Origin: Streptomyces sp. CB02923
GTDB lineage: Bacteria; Actinomycetota; Actinomycetes; Streptomycetales; Streptomycetaceae
NCBI RefSeq assembly: GCF_001905005.1
Contig: NZ_LWKZ01000012.1
Span: forward strand, 1,107,061 to 1,171,060
Direction: 5' to 3'
Length of the DNA: 64,000 bases
A program made the position numbers and the translations under genes. The notes beneath the pieces are model-generated. The model was not told the origin of the DNA. It was given only the letters and a program-made list of their open reading frames with translations, and searched no databases. Positions 15,643 to 23,152 of the stretch are shown here, in pieces; positions within the stretch are counted from its first letter, which is position 1, and each line of letters starts with the position of its first letter.

Positions 15643-16707
15643 ATGAACGTTGTGACCCCGGGTGGCGGCGACAGCGTGGCGGCCCAGACCTGGCCGGGCG
15701 TACTGGACGCCCTCCTGCAGGGCCGTGACCTGGGCGCCGACGACACCGCGTGGGCGATGGACCGGATCATGCGCGGCGAGGCCACCGACGCGCAGATCGC
15801 CGGGTTCGCGGTGGCGCTGCGGGCGAAGGGGGAGACCGTCGCGGAGATCTCCGGCCTGGTACGGGCGATGTACGCGCACGCCAACCTCATCGACGTACCG
15901 GGCCCGAGCGTGGACATCGTCGGCACCGGCGGCGACGGCGCCAAGACCGTCAACATCTCCACGATGTCCTCGATCGTGGTGGCCGGCACCGGCGCGAAGG
16001 TCGTCAAGCACGGCAACCGCGCCGCCTCGTCGGCCAGCGGCGCCTCCGACGTGCTGGAGAAGCTGGGCGTGAACCTGGACCTGACGCCGCGCCGGGTCGT
16101 CGAGGTCGCCGAGGAGGCCGGGATCACCTTCTGCTTCGCGGTCAAGTTCCACCCCTCGCTGCGGCACGTCGCGCCCGCCCGGCGCGAGCTGGGCATCCGT
16201 ACGACCTTCAACGTGCTGGGCCCGCTGACCAACCCGGCGAAGGTACGGGCCCAGGCCACCGGCGTCGCCGACGCGCGGATGGCGCCGATCCTGGCCGGCG
16301 TGCTCGCCGAACGCGGCTCCAGCGCGCTGGTCTTCCGCGGCGACGACGGGCTGGACGAACTGACGACCACGGCCACGTCGAAGGTCTGGGTGGTACGGGA
16401 CGGCGGCGTACGCGAGGAGACCTTCGACCCGCGGGACGTGGGCATCGGCCTGGTGCCCGTGGAGGCGCTGCGCGGCGCCGACGCCTCGTACAACGCGGAC
16501 GTCGCGCGCCGCCTGCTGGGCGGCGAGCCCGGACCGGTGCGGGACGCGGTGCTGCTCAACTCGGCGGCGGCCCTGGTCGCGCTGGAACCGTCCGCGGCTC
16601 CGCTGGCCGAGCAGATCACGGCGGGCATCGCGAAGGCCGCCGAGGCCATCGACTCCGGTGCGGCCCGCCGGGTGCTGGAGCGGTGGGTGGCGGCCAGCAA
16701 CGCCTGA
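15643..16707 (+). CDS. trpD: Anthranilate phosphoribosyltransferase
   Basis: Second step of tryptophan synthesis: anthranilate plus PRPP gives phosphoribosyl-anthranilate. The 354-residue product shows the PRPP-binding motif DIVGTGGDG, the NISTMSS loop and the KHGNRAASS motif near the anthranilate site. Start ATG 15643 has AGGAG 8 bases upstream. Longer in-frame starts upstream lack a Shine-Dalgarno. It stands alone, unlinked from trpE (44-46 kb in this window), as is usual in Streptomyces. It is also adjacent to qcrB in M. tuberculosis (Rv2192c, from memory). Confidence 0.95.
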   Translation: MNVVTPGGGDSVAAQTWPGVLDALLQGRDLGADDTAWAMDRIMRGEATDAQIAGFAVALRAKGETVAEISGLVRAMYAHANLIDVPGPSVDIVGTGGDGAKTVNISTMSSIVVAGTGAKVVKHGNRAASSASGASDVLEKLGVNLDLTPRRVVEVAEEAGITFCFAVKFHPSLRHVAPARRELGIRTTFNVLGPLTNPAKVRAQATGVADARMAPILAGVLAERGSSALVFRGDDGLDELTTTATSKVWVVRDGGVREETFDPRDVGIGLVPVEALRGADASYNADVARRLLGGEPGPVRDAVLLNSAAALVALEPSAAPLAEQITAGIAKAAEAIDSGAARRVLERWVAASNA

Positions 16708-16792
16708 CGGCGCGGGGAGTGTGACGCAGGGCTCGGTCCGGGATGCGGACCGGGCCTTGCGCGTTCCCGATCGTGTGGCATGATTCTGCCCA

Positions 16793-16919
16793 GGTCACGA
16801 GTGACAGCGACTACGGCCCCGGCCCGCTGTCCGGCAACCCTCCGTCCGTGGCGGGGTGCCCCGGGTGATGACCAGGCCGCAGGCAGCGAGGTCTGCGGCA
16901 AGCGCGGATCCCTCGTGCC
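16793..16919 (+). promoter_or_regulatory. SAM-IV riboswitch
   Basis: The sequence matches the actinobacterial SAM-IV consensus as I know it: a GGTCACGAGTG entry strand, the CCGGCAACCCTCC core, GGGGTGCCCCGGGTGA, GACCAGG and the GGCAAGCGCGG segment. The closing P1 stem pairs 16793-16801 with 16912-16919 (CACGAG with CTCGTG). An alternative hairpin, GGATCCC (16906-16912) with GGGATCC (16921-16927), would trap the P1 3' strand in its loop and is the likely switch partner. It precedes a Met-rich mini-ORF, a short terminator and a class V aminotransferase gene, and should repress in response to S-adenosylmethionine. Confidence 0.85.
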
Positions 16920-16949
16920 AGGGATCCTGGTCCTTGAGGGAGATCTCTC

Positions 16950-16970
16950 ATGATGCAGCGAATGCGTTAG
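16950..16970 (+). CDS. Candidate leader mini-ORF, six codons, three of them Met
   Basis: ATG ATG CAG CGA ATG CGT TAG encodes MMQRMR. A clear Shine-Dalgarno GAGGGAG (16936-16942) sits 7 bases before the first ATG, unusually good for a chance ORF this short. The TAG stop runs into the stem of a small GC hairpin with a T tract (16970-16989). The high Met content directly below a SAM riboswitch suggests ribosome-mediated sensing of methionine supply or initiation efficiency. This is inference, and conservation across species would decide it. Confidence 0.45.
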   Translation: MMQRMR

Positions 16971-16989
16971 GGCCGTACGGGCCCCTTTT
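16970..16989 (+). terminator. Short hairpin with T tract in the SAM-IV leader
   Basis: GGGCC (16970-16974), loop GTACG, GGCCC (16980-16984), then C and TTTT. A second CCCCC-TTTTTT tract follows shortly after. It is a plausible attenuation point, although the stem is only five pairs. Overlap with the mini-ORF stop codon links translation to folding. Confidence 0.5.
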
Positions 16990-17086
16990 CCGCACCCCCT
17001 TTTTTCTTCCTTCACCGCTGTCGGCCGGCCCCGCTTCGGCGTGCGTGCCCCACAGCGAATTCGCTCTGCCCTCATGGGAGTTCGCC

Positions 17087-18469
17087 ATGCCTGTTTCCGC
17101 TGTCGCCACCGATGCCGCCGTCTGTGCCCCGCTGCCCGTGCTGGGCCGGGACGTCCTGGTTCCGCTCGTCACCGGCGGTGAGGTCGAGTACGCGGCGCTG
17201 GACATCGCCGCCAGCGCCCCGGCGCTCCAGCGGGTCTGGGACGACGTGGCCGCGTACGCCCCGTACTACGGCAGCGTGCACCGCGGGGCCGGCTATCTCT
17301 CGCAGCTGTCCACCGACCTGTTCGAGAACAGCCGCGCGGCGGTCGCCGGGTTCCTCGGGTGCCGGGACGGAGACCAGGTGGTCTTCACCCGTTCCACCAC
17401 CGACTCGCTGAACCTGCTGGCCGCGGTCCTGCCCGCGGACACCCGGGTGTTCGTCTTCGAGACCGAGCACCACGCCTCGCTGCTGCCCTGGGAGCAGCGC
17501 GCGGACGTCGAGGTGACGTACCTGGACGCGCCGCGGACGCCGCGGCAGGCGGTGGACACGCTGGAGCGGGCGCTGGCCGGGCGTGAGCCCTACAGCAACG
17601 CGCTGGTCTGCGTGACCGGTGCTTCCAACGTGACCGGTGAGCTGTGGCCCGTACGGGAACTGGCCGCCGCGGCACACGCGCACGGCGCGCGGATCGTGCT
17701 CGACGCCGCCCAGCTCGCCCCGCACCACCCGGTCGACATCGCCGAGCTGGACGTGGACTGGGTCGCCTTCTCCGGCCACAAGCTGTACGCGCCCTTCGGG
17801 GCGGGCGTGCTGGCCGGGCGCGCGGACTGGCTCCAGGCGGCGGAGCCGTACCTGGCGGGCGGCGGCGCCAGCCGTACGGTCGCGCGCCGCGCGGACGGCG
17901 GGGTGGACGTCGACTGGCACACCACGGCGGCCCGCCACGAAGCCGGCTCGCCCAACGTCATCGGCGTCTACGCCATCGCCGCCGCCTGCAAGGCGCTCAC
18001 CGAGGCGGGCTTCGAGAGCCTGGTCGACCGGGAGCAGCAGCTCGTCGAGCGGGTACGGGCGGGCCTCGCCGAGGTGCCCGCGGTGACCGTCCTCTCGCTG
18101 TTCGGGGACGACGCCCCGCGGGTGGGCGTGCTGTCCTTCGTCGTCGAGGGCTGGAACAGCTCGCACTTCGCGGCGGCGCTCTCGGCGGAGTACGGCATCG
18201 GCGTGCGCGACGGGCTGTTCTGCGCCCACCCCCTCGTACGGACCCTGCTGGGTGCCGAGTCCCAGGACCCGGGCGAGTGCGGCGCGCCCGAGGGGGCACC
18301 GGGGGAGAAGTCCCTGAACGCCATCCGGGTCAGCTTCGGGGCCGGTACGCCCGACGAGCACGTGGACCGCTTCGTACGGGCCGTCAAGGAGCTGGTGACG
18401 CAGGGCGCGCGGTGGAGCTACCGCACCGAGGACGGCCGTTGCGTGCCGGACACCGCGGCGGCCGCGTAA
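17087..18469 (+). CDS. Class V PLP-dependent aminotransferase / cysteine desulfurase-like protein
   Basis: The 460-residue fold-type I PLP enzyme has the Lys-binding motif AFSGHKLYAPFG and the upstream DAAQLAPH metal/PLP-contact motif of the NifS/Csd group. A cysteine-rich motif typical of true desulfurases is not evident in the expected loop. The candidate is a Cys near GLFCAHPLV. So this may be a lyase or aminotransferase and not a sulfur donor. Start ATG 17087 has GGGAG 6 bases upstream. The SAM-IV riboswitch in its leader ties it to methionine or sulfur metabolism. The exact reaction is unknown to me. Confidence 0.82.
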   Translation: MPVSAVATDAAVCAPLPVLGRDVLVPLVTGGEVEYAALDIAASAPALQRVWDDVAAYAPYYGSVHRGAGYLSQLSTDLFENSRAAVAGFLGCRDGDQVVFTRSTTDSLNLLAAVLPADTRVFVFETEHHASLLPWEQRADVEVTYLDAPRTPRQAVDTLERALAGREPYSNALVCVTGASNVTGELWPVRELAAAAHAHGARIVLDAAQLAPHHPVDIAELDVDWVAFSGHKLYAPFGAGVLAGRADWLQAAEPYLAGGGASRTVARRADGGVDVDWHTTAARHEAGSPNVIGVYAIAAACKALTEAGFESLVDREQQLVERVRAGLAEVPAVTVLSLFGDDAPRVGVLSFVVEGWNSSHFAAALSAEYGIGVRDGLFCAHPLVRTLLGAESQDPGECGAPEGAPGEKSLNAIRVSFGAGTPDEHVDRFVRAVKELVTQGARWSYRTEDGRCVPDTAAAA

Positions 18470-18577
18470 CCCCGAGGACCGCCCCGCCGCGGCGCTCCGC
18501 TGTCCGGGCGCCGCGGCGCGGGTGTGAGCGGCACGGGCGGCACGGACGCGCGTGCCCCCGGCGGCCGCCGGCCGCGG

Positions 18578-18859
18578 TCAGGTGTCCAGGCCGATGGCGA
18601 AGGCCGCTTCCAGGTCGTGCTGGGAGTACGTACGGAACGCGATGTGCGTCTCGGTGGAGGCCACGCCCGGCACCTTGCTGATCCGGCCGGGAATGACGTC
18701 CGCCAGGTCGTCGTGCCGGGCCACCCGCACCATCGCGATCAGGTCGTGCGCGCCGGTGACCGAGTAGACCTCGCTGACGCCCTCCAGGGCGGCGATCTTC
18801 TCCGCGATCTCCGGGATCTGGTCCACGCTGGTCTTGATGAGCACGATCGAAGTGATCAC
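18578..18859 (-). CDS. Stand-alone Lrp/AsnC ligand-binding (RAM) domain protein
   Basis: The 93-residue protein consists only of the alpha/beta RAM domain of Lrp/AsnC regulators (MITSIVLIKTS start, VYSVTGAHDLIAMVRV core). The helix-turn-helix is absent. Such demi-AsnC proteins form decamers or partner with full regulators and bind amino acids. Its ATG overlaps the stop of the upstream rhomboid gene by four bases, so the two are translationally coupled. From memory this pair exists in S. coelicolor near SCO2139-SCO2140. Whether it contacts DNA through a partner is unknown. Confidence 0.85.
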   Translation of the reverse strand: MITSIVLIKTSVDQIPEIAEKIAALEGVSEVYSVTGAHDLIAMVRVARHDDLADVIPGRISKVPGVASTETHIAFRTYSQHDLEAAFAIGLDT

Positions 18860-19641
18860 GGTTGGCTCTCTCCCTCGGCCGCCTGCTGCTTCGCCGTTCC
18901 GGCGGAACCCACACTACCGGGGGCCGGGGCGGCCGCCCCGGCCGGACAGGGGCTCGGCCGGTACCGCACCCAGGCGTACACGAAGCCCACCGCGAAGCCC
19001 ACGACGTGGGCGAGGTAGGCCACGCCCGGGGTGCTGGGGTCGCGCTGCGCGGCGATCCACTGGAGGGCGAACCAGAACAGCAGCACGATCCAGGCCGGGA
19101 AGCGCAGCGGCAGGAAGAAGAGGAACGGGTAGATGCTGGTGACCCGGGCCTTGGGGAAGAGGTACAGGAACGCCCCCAGCACCCCGGAGATCGCTCCGGA
19201 GGCGCCGACCAGGGTCTGTCCCGACGTGGCGTGCGCGGCCGCGTAGCCCATCAGTGCCAGGTAGCCGGTCACGATGTAGAAGAGGGTGAACGGCAGACGG
19301 CCCATGCGGGTCTCGGCCATGCCTCCGAAGACGTACAGGAACAGGACGTTGCCCAGCAGGTGCAGCCAGCTGCCGTGGACGAAGAGGGCGGTCAGCGGGG
19401 TGAGCAGCGCGTGGGGCGAGCCGCTCCACAGGTCGCGGGGGATGACGCCCCAGCGTTCGAAGTACGCGGTCTGCGCCTGGACGACGGCGTCGCCGGTGCC
19501 GTATATGCCGTTGAGGCCCGAGGCGGGGCCGATGACGAAGACCACGCAGCACAGGGCGATCAGGACGTTCGTCATGCGGGAGAACACGGTCAGCACCGAG
19601 CGGGCGCGGGGCGTCCGGGGGGACAGGGGCGGGGCCGTCAT
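18856..19641 (-). CDS. Rhomboid family intramembrane serine protease
   Basis: The 261-residue membrane protein has about six to seven helices. Rhomboid hallmarks are present: the HLLGN motif near residues 94-98, the catalytic serine S149 in GASG, and the partner His near residue 220 in YLAHVVG. It cleaves transmembrane substrates within the bilayer, and no substrate is suggested here. Start ATG 19641 lacks a strong Shine-Dalgarno. Longer frames upstream do not look coding. It is translationally coupled to the AsnC-domain protein downstream and divergent from the Zn-ribbon protein. Confidence 0.9.
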   Translation of the reverse strand: MTAPPLSPRTPRARSVLTVFSRMTNVLIALCCVVFVIGPASGLNGIYGTGDAVVQAQTAYFERWGVIPRDLWSGSPHALLTPLTALFVHGSWLHLLGNVLFLYVFGGMAETRMGRLPFTLFYIVTGYLALMGYAAAHATSGQTLVGASGAISGVLGAFLYLFPKARVTSIYPFLFFLPLRFPAWIVLLFWFALQWIAAQRDPSTPGVAYLAHVVGFAVGFVYAWVRYRPSPCPAGAAAPAPGSVGSAGTAKQQAAEGESQP

Positions 19642-19849
19642 GAAGTGATCATGGCGTAATGCGGGCAATCGGGACAGAGTGCCTCGCCGCGTCCCGCCTC
19701 CTGGGCGGGGCCCGCGCCGCACGGGCGTCAGGCCGTAGGGTAACGGGCAGTACCCCGCGTACTTCCGCAGTCCGACGTCGCACCGCGGGAAGCCCTCGAA
19801 CGACAGCACGAGCCCCGCTCGCCCGAGCGTGACGAAAGAGGACGACACC

Positions 19850-20089
19850 ATGGCTGTTCCCCTGCCGACGGACGGGACCCGGTGGCGCTGCACCCTGTGC
19901 GGCAACCTGACGCGCTTCGACGTGACCCGCCGCTCCGAGGTCGTGGAGTACCTCCACCTCGACCTCGCCGGGGAGCCGAAGGTGGAGGAACGCGAGGTGC
20001 TCAGTGAGAGCATCGAGTCCGTGCGCTGCCGCTGGTGCAACGCGGTCGACCAGATCGAGCTGGTCGACCGGCCGGGCGCGAGCGCCTGA
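19850..20089 (+). CDS. Small zinc-ribbon-like protein
   Basis: The 79-residue protein has two CxxC knuckles (CTLCG near residue 15 and CRWCN near 63). This spacing suits a rubredoxin-like zinc ribbon. Between them lie two amphipathic strands rich in Glu and Val. No enzymatic motif is seen. Start ATG 19850 has GAAAGAGG about 8 bases upstream. It lies 31 bases before the NYN-domain gene on the same strand, so co-transcription is likely. A role in nucleic-acid or protein binding is only suggested by the fold. Confidence 0.75.
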   Translation: MAVPLPTDGTRWRCTLCGNLTRFDVTRRSEVVEYLHLDLAGEPKVEEREVLSESIESVRCRWCNAVDQIELVDRPGASA

Positions 20090-20120
20090 GTCGAGCGCCT
20101 GAGATCGGAGCGATGCAGCA

Positions 20121-21497
20121 GTGGTGGAGCGTCCAGAAGGGCCTGCGGGGGCGGAGCACGATGCCGAGGCCGGTACGGCCGAGGCGGACGAGGTGCTCGA
20201 CCGTCCGTTGCCCGAGGGCGTGCGGCGCCGCGTCGTGGCGCTCACCGCGGAGTCCTTCGGCGGCCTGACCGTCGCCGAACTCCCGCCGCCGCTGCGGCAG
20301 TATGCCCGGTTCACCCCCAGTCGCCGGGCCAAGTTCGCGGGCAACGCGATGGCCGCCGCGCTGGAGAACGACGCGGTCTTCCGGCAGCGGATCGCGGGCC
20401 GGCTCCGCGAGGCCCAGCCGGAACTGGCCGAGGCGCTGGACAACGGCACCCCGCCCGCCGCCGCCGACCCGCTCGATGTCGCGGCGGCGGCCTATGTGCT
20501 GCGCCCCGAGGGCTGGGTGAAGCTGGTCGCCGCGGCCGGTGAGGAGGCGCAGCGCGCCCGCGCGGAACAGGCCGGCGAGGAAGCCGAACGCGAGCTGGCC
20601 GCGCTGCGCGAGGAGCTGGCCCAGGCCCGCGCGCAGGCCCGTGCCGAGGCCGAGCGTGCCCGCGGCGACGCGGACGCGCTGCGCAGGGAGAACGAGTCGT
20701 TGCAGCGCAAGCTGCGCAGCGCGCACAGCGACATCAAGCGCGGTGAGGCGGCGGCGCGCAAGGCCGCGGCCGAGGTGGAGTCCGTACGGGCCGCCGCCGC
20801 GCAGGAGAAGACCGCGGCCGACAGCGAGGCGCGCCGCCTCAAGGCCCGTATCGCGGAGGCCGAGACGTCGCTGGAGGCCAGCCGCCGCGCCACGCGCGAG
20901 GGCCGCAGCGTCGAGGACATGCGGCTGCGGCTGCTGCTGGACACCGTTCTGGACGCGGCGCAGGGGCTGCGCAGGGAACTGGCGCTGCCGCCCGCCGACA
21001 CCCACCCGGCGGATACCGTCGACGCGGTGGCCCCGGGCAAGATGACGCCCAAGGACATCGCCACGCGCGCGCTGTCGGAGACCGACCCTGCCCTGCTGGA
21101 CCAGCTGCTGGCGCTGCCGCAGGCCCACATGGTGGTGGACGGCTACAACGTCACCAAGACCGGCTATCCCACGATGCCGTTGGACAAGCAGCGGCTGCGG
21201 CTCTTGGGCGGCCTCGCGGTGCTGGCGGCCCAGACCGGCGCGGAGATGACCTGTGTCTTCGACGGTGCCGAGCTGGCCGCGCCGGTGCTGCTCGCGCCGC
21301 CGCGCGGCGTCCGCGTCCTGTTCAGCAAGCCGGGGGTGACGGCGGACGAGCTGATCCGCCAGCTCGTCCGGGCCGAGCCGCCCGGCCGCCCGGTGGTGGT
21401 GGTCTCCACGGACCGCGAGGTGGCCGACGGGGTGGCGAAGGCGGGGGCGCGGCCGGTCGCATCCGCCCTGCTGCTCAAGCGACTTGCCCGTACCTGA
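20121..21497 (+). CDS. NYN-domain (YacP-like) putative ribonuclease with long coiled coil
   Basis: The 458-residue product has three parts: an N-terminal alpha-helical region (about 1-140), an extended coiled coil rich in Ala/Glu/Arg (about 145-285), and a C-terminal NYN/PIN-like domain (about 330-458). The acidic metal-binding residues are visible in VVDGYNV, CVFDGAE and VSTDREVAD. YacP/Rae1-type proteins cleave RNA, Rae1 doing so on ribosomes. The N-terminal additions distinguish this actinobacterial form. GTG 20121 and GTG 20124 are adjacent alternatives, with GGAG 10 bases upstream of the first. Confidence 0.85.
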   Translation: MVERPEGPAGAEHDAEAGTAEADEVLDRPLPEGVRRRVVALTAESFGGLTVAELPPPLRQYARFTPSRRAKFAGNAMAAALENDAVFRQRIAGRLREAQPELAEALDNGTPPAAADPLDVAAAAYVLRPEGWVKLVAAAGEEAQRARAEQAGEEAERELAALREELAQARAQARAEAERARGDADALRRENESLQRKLRSAHSDIKRGEAAARKAAAEVESVRAAAAQEKTAADSEARRLKARIAEAETSLEASRRATREGRSVEDMRLRLLLDTVLDAAQGLRRELALPPADTHPADTVDAVAPGKMTPKDIATRALSETDPALLDQLLALPQAHMVVDGYNVTKTGYPTMPLDKQRLRLLGGLAVLAAQTGAEMTCVFDGAELAAPVLLAPPRGVRVLFSKPGVTADELIRQLVRAEPPGRPVVVVSTDREVADGVAKAGARPVASALLLKRLART

Positions 21498-21714
21498 GTC
21501 GTACGTACCGTCCGTGCGGCTTGTCCGGAAGGTGTGCCGCGGTGGCCGTGGGGCGGGGGTAAAGGTGTACCCATCAACGAGACACGTTATGCCTGCCGTT
21601 CGTGCCTGAGTGTCAAGTGACCATTACTGCCTGTGTGATGTTGGTAAAGGATGAGGACCATCCAGCAGTTTTTTCCGTTGAGGATTTGAAGCGATCACAA
21701 CTCGGTTACTAAGG

Positions 21715-21843
21715 TCAGGCCTCAACCCTTCATGCAGTTGATCATCCACCCGGGATGAACAGTGAAGGAACCGCCGAGTCCGTGGTGTTCACGCGGAGCC
21801 GGGGCCCCGTCCCCCCATGCCCGGTAGGCGGCTGAAGGAAGAA
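21715..21843 (+). promoter_or_regulatory. c-di-AMP (ydaO/yuaA-type) riboswitch
   Basis: The 359-base gap before the NlpC/P60 gene contains the diagnostic ydaO elements AAGGAACCGCCGAGTCC and CCGGTAGGCGGCTGAAGGAAG, ending just before the GAAGGAG Shine-Dalgarno. In Streptomyces this class controls cell-wall hydrolase and rpf genes and turns them off when c-di-AMP is high (established knowledge). Boundaries are approximate. Upstream (21498-21714) I see only a probable promoter region with TTGAGG near 21677 and a TAAGGT hexamer near 21710. Confidence 0.85.
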
Positions 21844-21856
21844 GGAGCTCGCCTCC

Positions 21857-22891
21857 GTGGCGTCCCACCGTCGACCCAAGCAGCCGAGCCGCACGCGCGT
21901 GACCGTTCTCACCGCGACCGCGGCGGCGGCCGTCGCCCTCTCGTCCCAGGCCGCCCACGCCGACCCGCAGCCGAAGAAGGAAGACGTCAAGTCCGAGGTC
22001 GACAAGCTCTACGAGCAGGCGGAGCAGGCCACCGAGAAGTACAACGGGGCCAAGGAGAACCAGGAGAAGCTGCAGAAGGAGGTGGACAGCCTCCAGGACA
22101 AGGTCGCCCGCGGCCAGGGTGAGCTGAACCAGCTCCGCAAGGGCCTCGGGGCCGTCGCCTCCGGCCAGTACCGCAGCGGCAGCATCGACCCCTCCGTGCA
22201 GCTGTTCCTCTCCGGCGACCCGGACACCTATCTCGACAAGGCCGCCACCCTCGACCAGTTGAGCGGCAAGCAGGCCGAGCAGCTGAAGACCATCGCGGAC
22301 AAGCAGCGCCAGCTCGCCCAGGAGCGCTCGGCAGCCGCGTCCAAGATCAAGGACCTCTCGGACACCCGCAAGGCACTGGGTGACAAGAAGGACGAGATCA
22401 AGGGCAAGCTGGCCAAGGCGCAGGAACTCCTCAACACGCTGACCGCCAAGGAGAAGGCGGCGCTGCAGCAGGAGGAGGACAAGAAGAACCGCTCCAACCG
22501 CAGCAACGAGCGGCCCGACCTCGGCAACGACGTACCGGCCTCGCAGCGCGGCGCCGCGGCCCTGTCCGCCGCCGCCTCCAAGATCGGCTCGCCCTACGTG
22601 TGGGGCGCCACCGGCCCCTCCTCCTTCGACTGCTCCGGTCTGACCTCCTGGGCGTACCAGCAGGCCGGCCAGTCGCTGCCGCGCACCTCGCAGGCGCAGG
22701 CCAGCGCCGGTACCCGGATCGGCTCGCAGAGCGCGCTCAAGCCGGGCGACCTGGTGCTCTTCTACGGCGACCTGCACCACATCGGCCTGTACGCGGGCAA
22801 CGGCCAGGTGCTGCACGCGCCGAAGCCGGGCGCGTCCGTGCGCTACGAGTCGATCAACAACATGCCCTTCCAGTACGGCGTCCGCGTCTGA
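21857..22891 (+). CDS. Secreted NlpC/P60 peptidoglycan hydrolase (C40 family)
   Basis: The 344-residue product cleaves stem-peptide bonds in the wall. It has a signal peptide (about 1-36, ending AHA-DP), a coiled-coil regulatory region (about 40-215) and a C-terminal NlpC/P60 domain. The catalytic Cys is C259 in SSFDCSGL, and the catalytic His lies in LHHIGLY about 50 residues later. This is the RipC/RipA-like layout in which the coiled coil restrains the active site. Start GTG 21857 has GAAGGAG 9 bases upstream. It is controlled by the c-di-AMP riboswitch in its leader and ends in a strong terminator before a paralogue. Confidence 0.93.
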   Translation: MASHRRPKQPSRTRVTVLTATAAAAVALSSQAAHADPQPKKEDVKSEVDKLYEQAEQATEKYNGAKENQEKLQKEVDSLQDKVARGQGELNQLRKGLGAVASGQYRSGSIDPSVQLFLSGDPDTYLDKAATLDQLSGKQAEQLKTIADKQRQLAQERSAAASKIKDLSDTRKALGDKKDEIKGKLAKAQELLNTLTAKEKAALQQEEDKKNRSNRSNERPDLGNDVPASQRGAAALSAAASKIGSPYVWGATGPSSFDCSGLTSWAYQQAGQSLPRTSQAQASAGTRIGSQSALKPGDLVLFYGDLHHIGLYAGNGQVLHAPKPGASVRYESINNMPFQYGVRV

Positions 22892-22975
22892 CGTGTCCCC
22901 GGCCGGTTCCCACGCCCGGGGACCGGCCCGGACTGCCGCCCGATCGGGCGAATTACAGCGTGTGCCGCTGACTTC

Positions 22976-23020
22976 CCGCCCCGCCGGTGACCTGCGCAGT
23001 CACCGGCGGGGCGGCTTTTT
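22976..23020 (+). terminator. Intrinsic terminator between the two NlpC/P60 genes
   Basis: 16-bp perfect stem (22976-22991 with 22999-23014), 7-base loop CTGCGCA, then CTTTTT. It insulates the second hydrolase gene from the riboswitch-controlled transcript. Confidence 0.93.
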
Positions 23021-23152
23021 CCCTACCGGCGACGGCCGTTGCGGGTCTTTGGCCGGGGGCCACCGGCGCCGTTACTGTCTGCCCTCGCAGCCGCCGGTCT
23101 GCGTCCGCCCGCCCCGGGCGGCAGGGGCTGCACGGAAGGGAGTGCGGCCTCA

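Noticed and set aside
13624..16167. 847-codon open frame antisense to qcrB and trpD
   Set aside because: GC-rich DNA keeps antisense frames open. The composition is His/Arg/Asp/Val/Gly shadow-like, with no recognisable domain, while qcrB and trpD are certain.
17087..18469. Bona fide cysteine desulfurase assignment
   Set aside because: PLP motifs fit the class V family, but no clear catalytic cysteine loop like SSGSSC was found, so only the broader call is given.
23021..23152. Second c-di-AMP riboswitch before the second NlpC/P60 gene
   Set aside because: The leader is only 132 bases and lacks the GGAACCGCCGAGTCC and GGTAGGCGG blocks.
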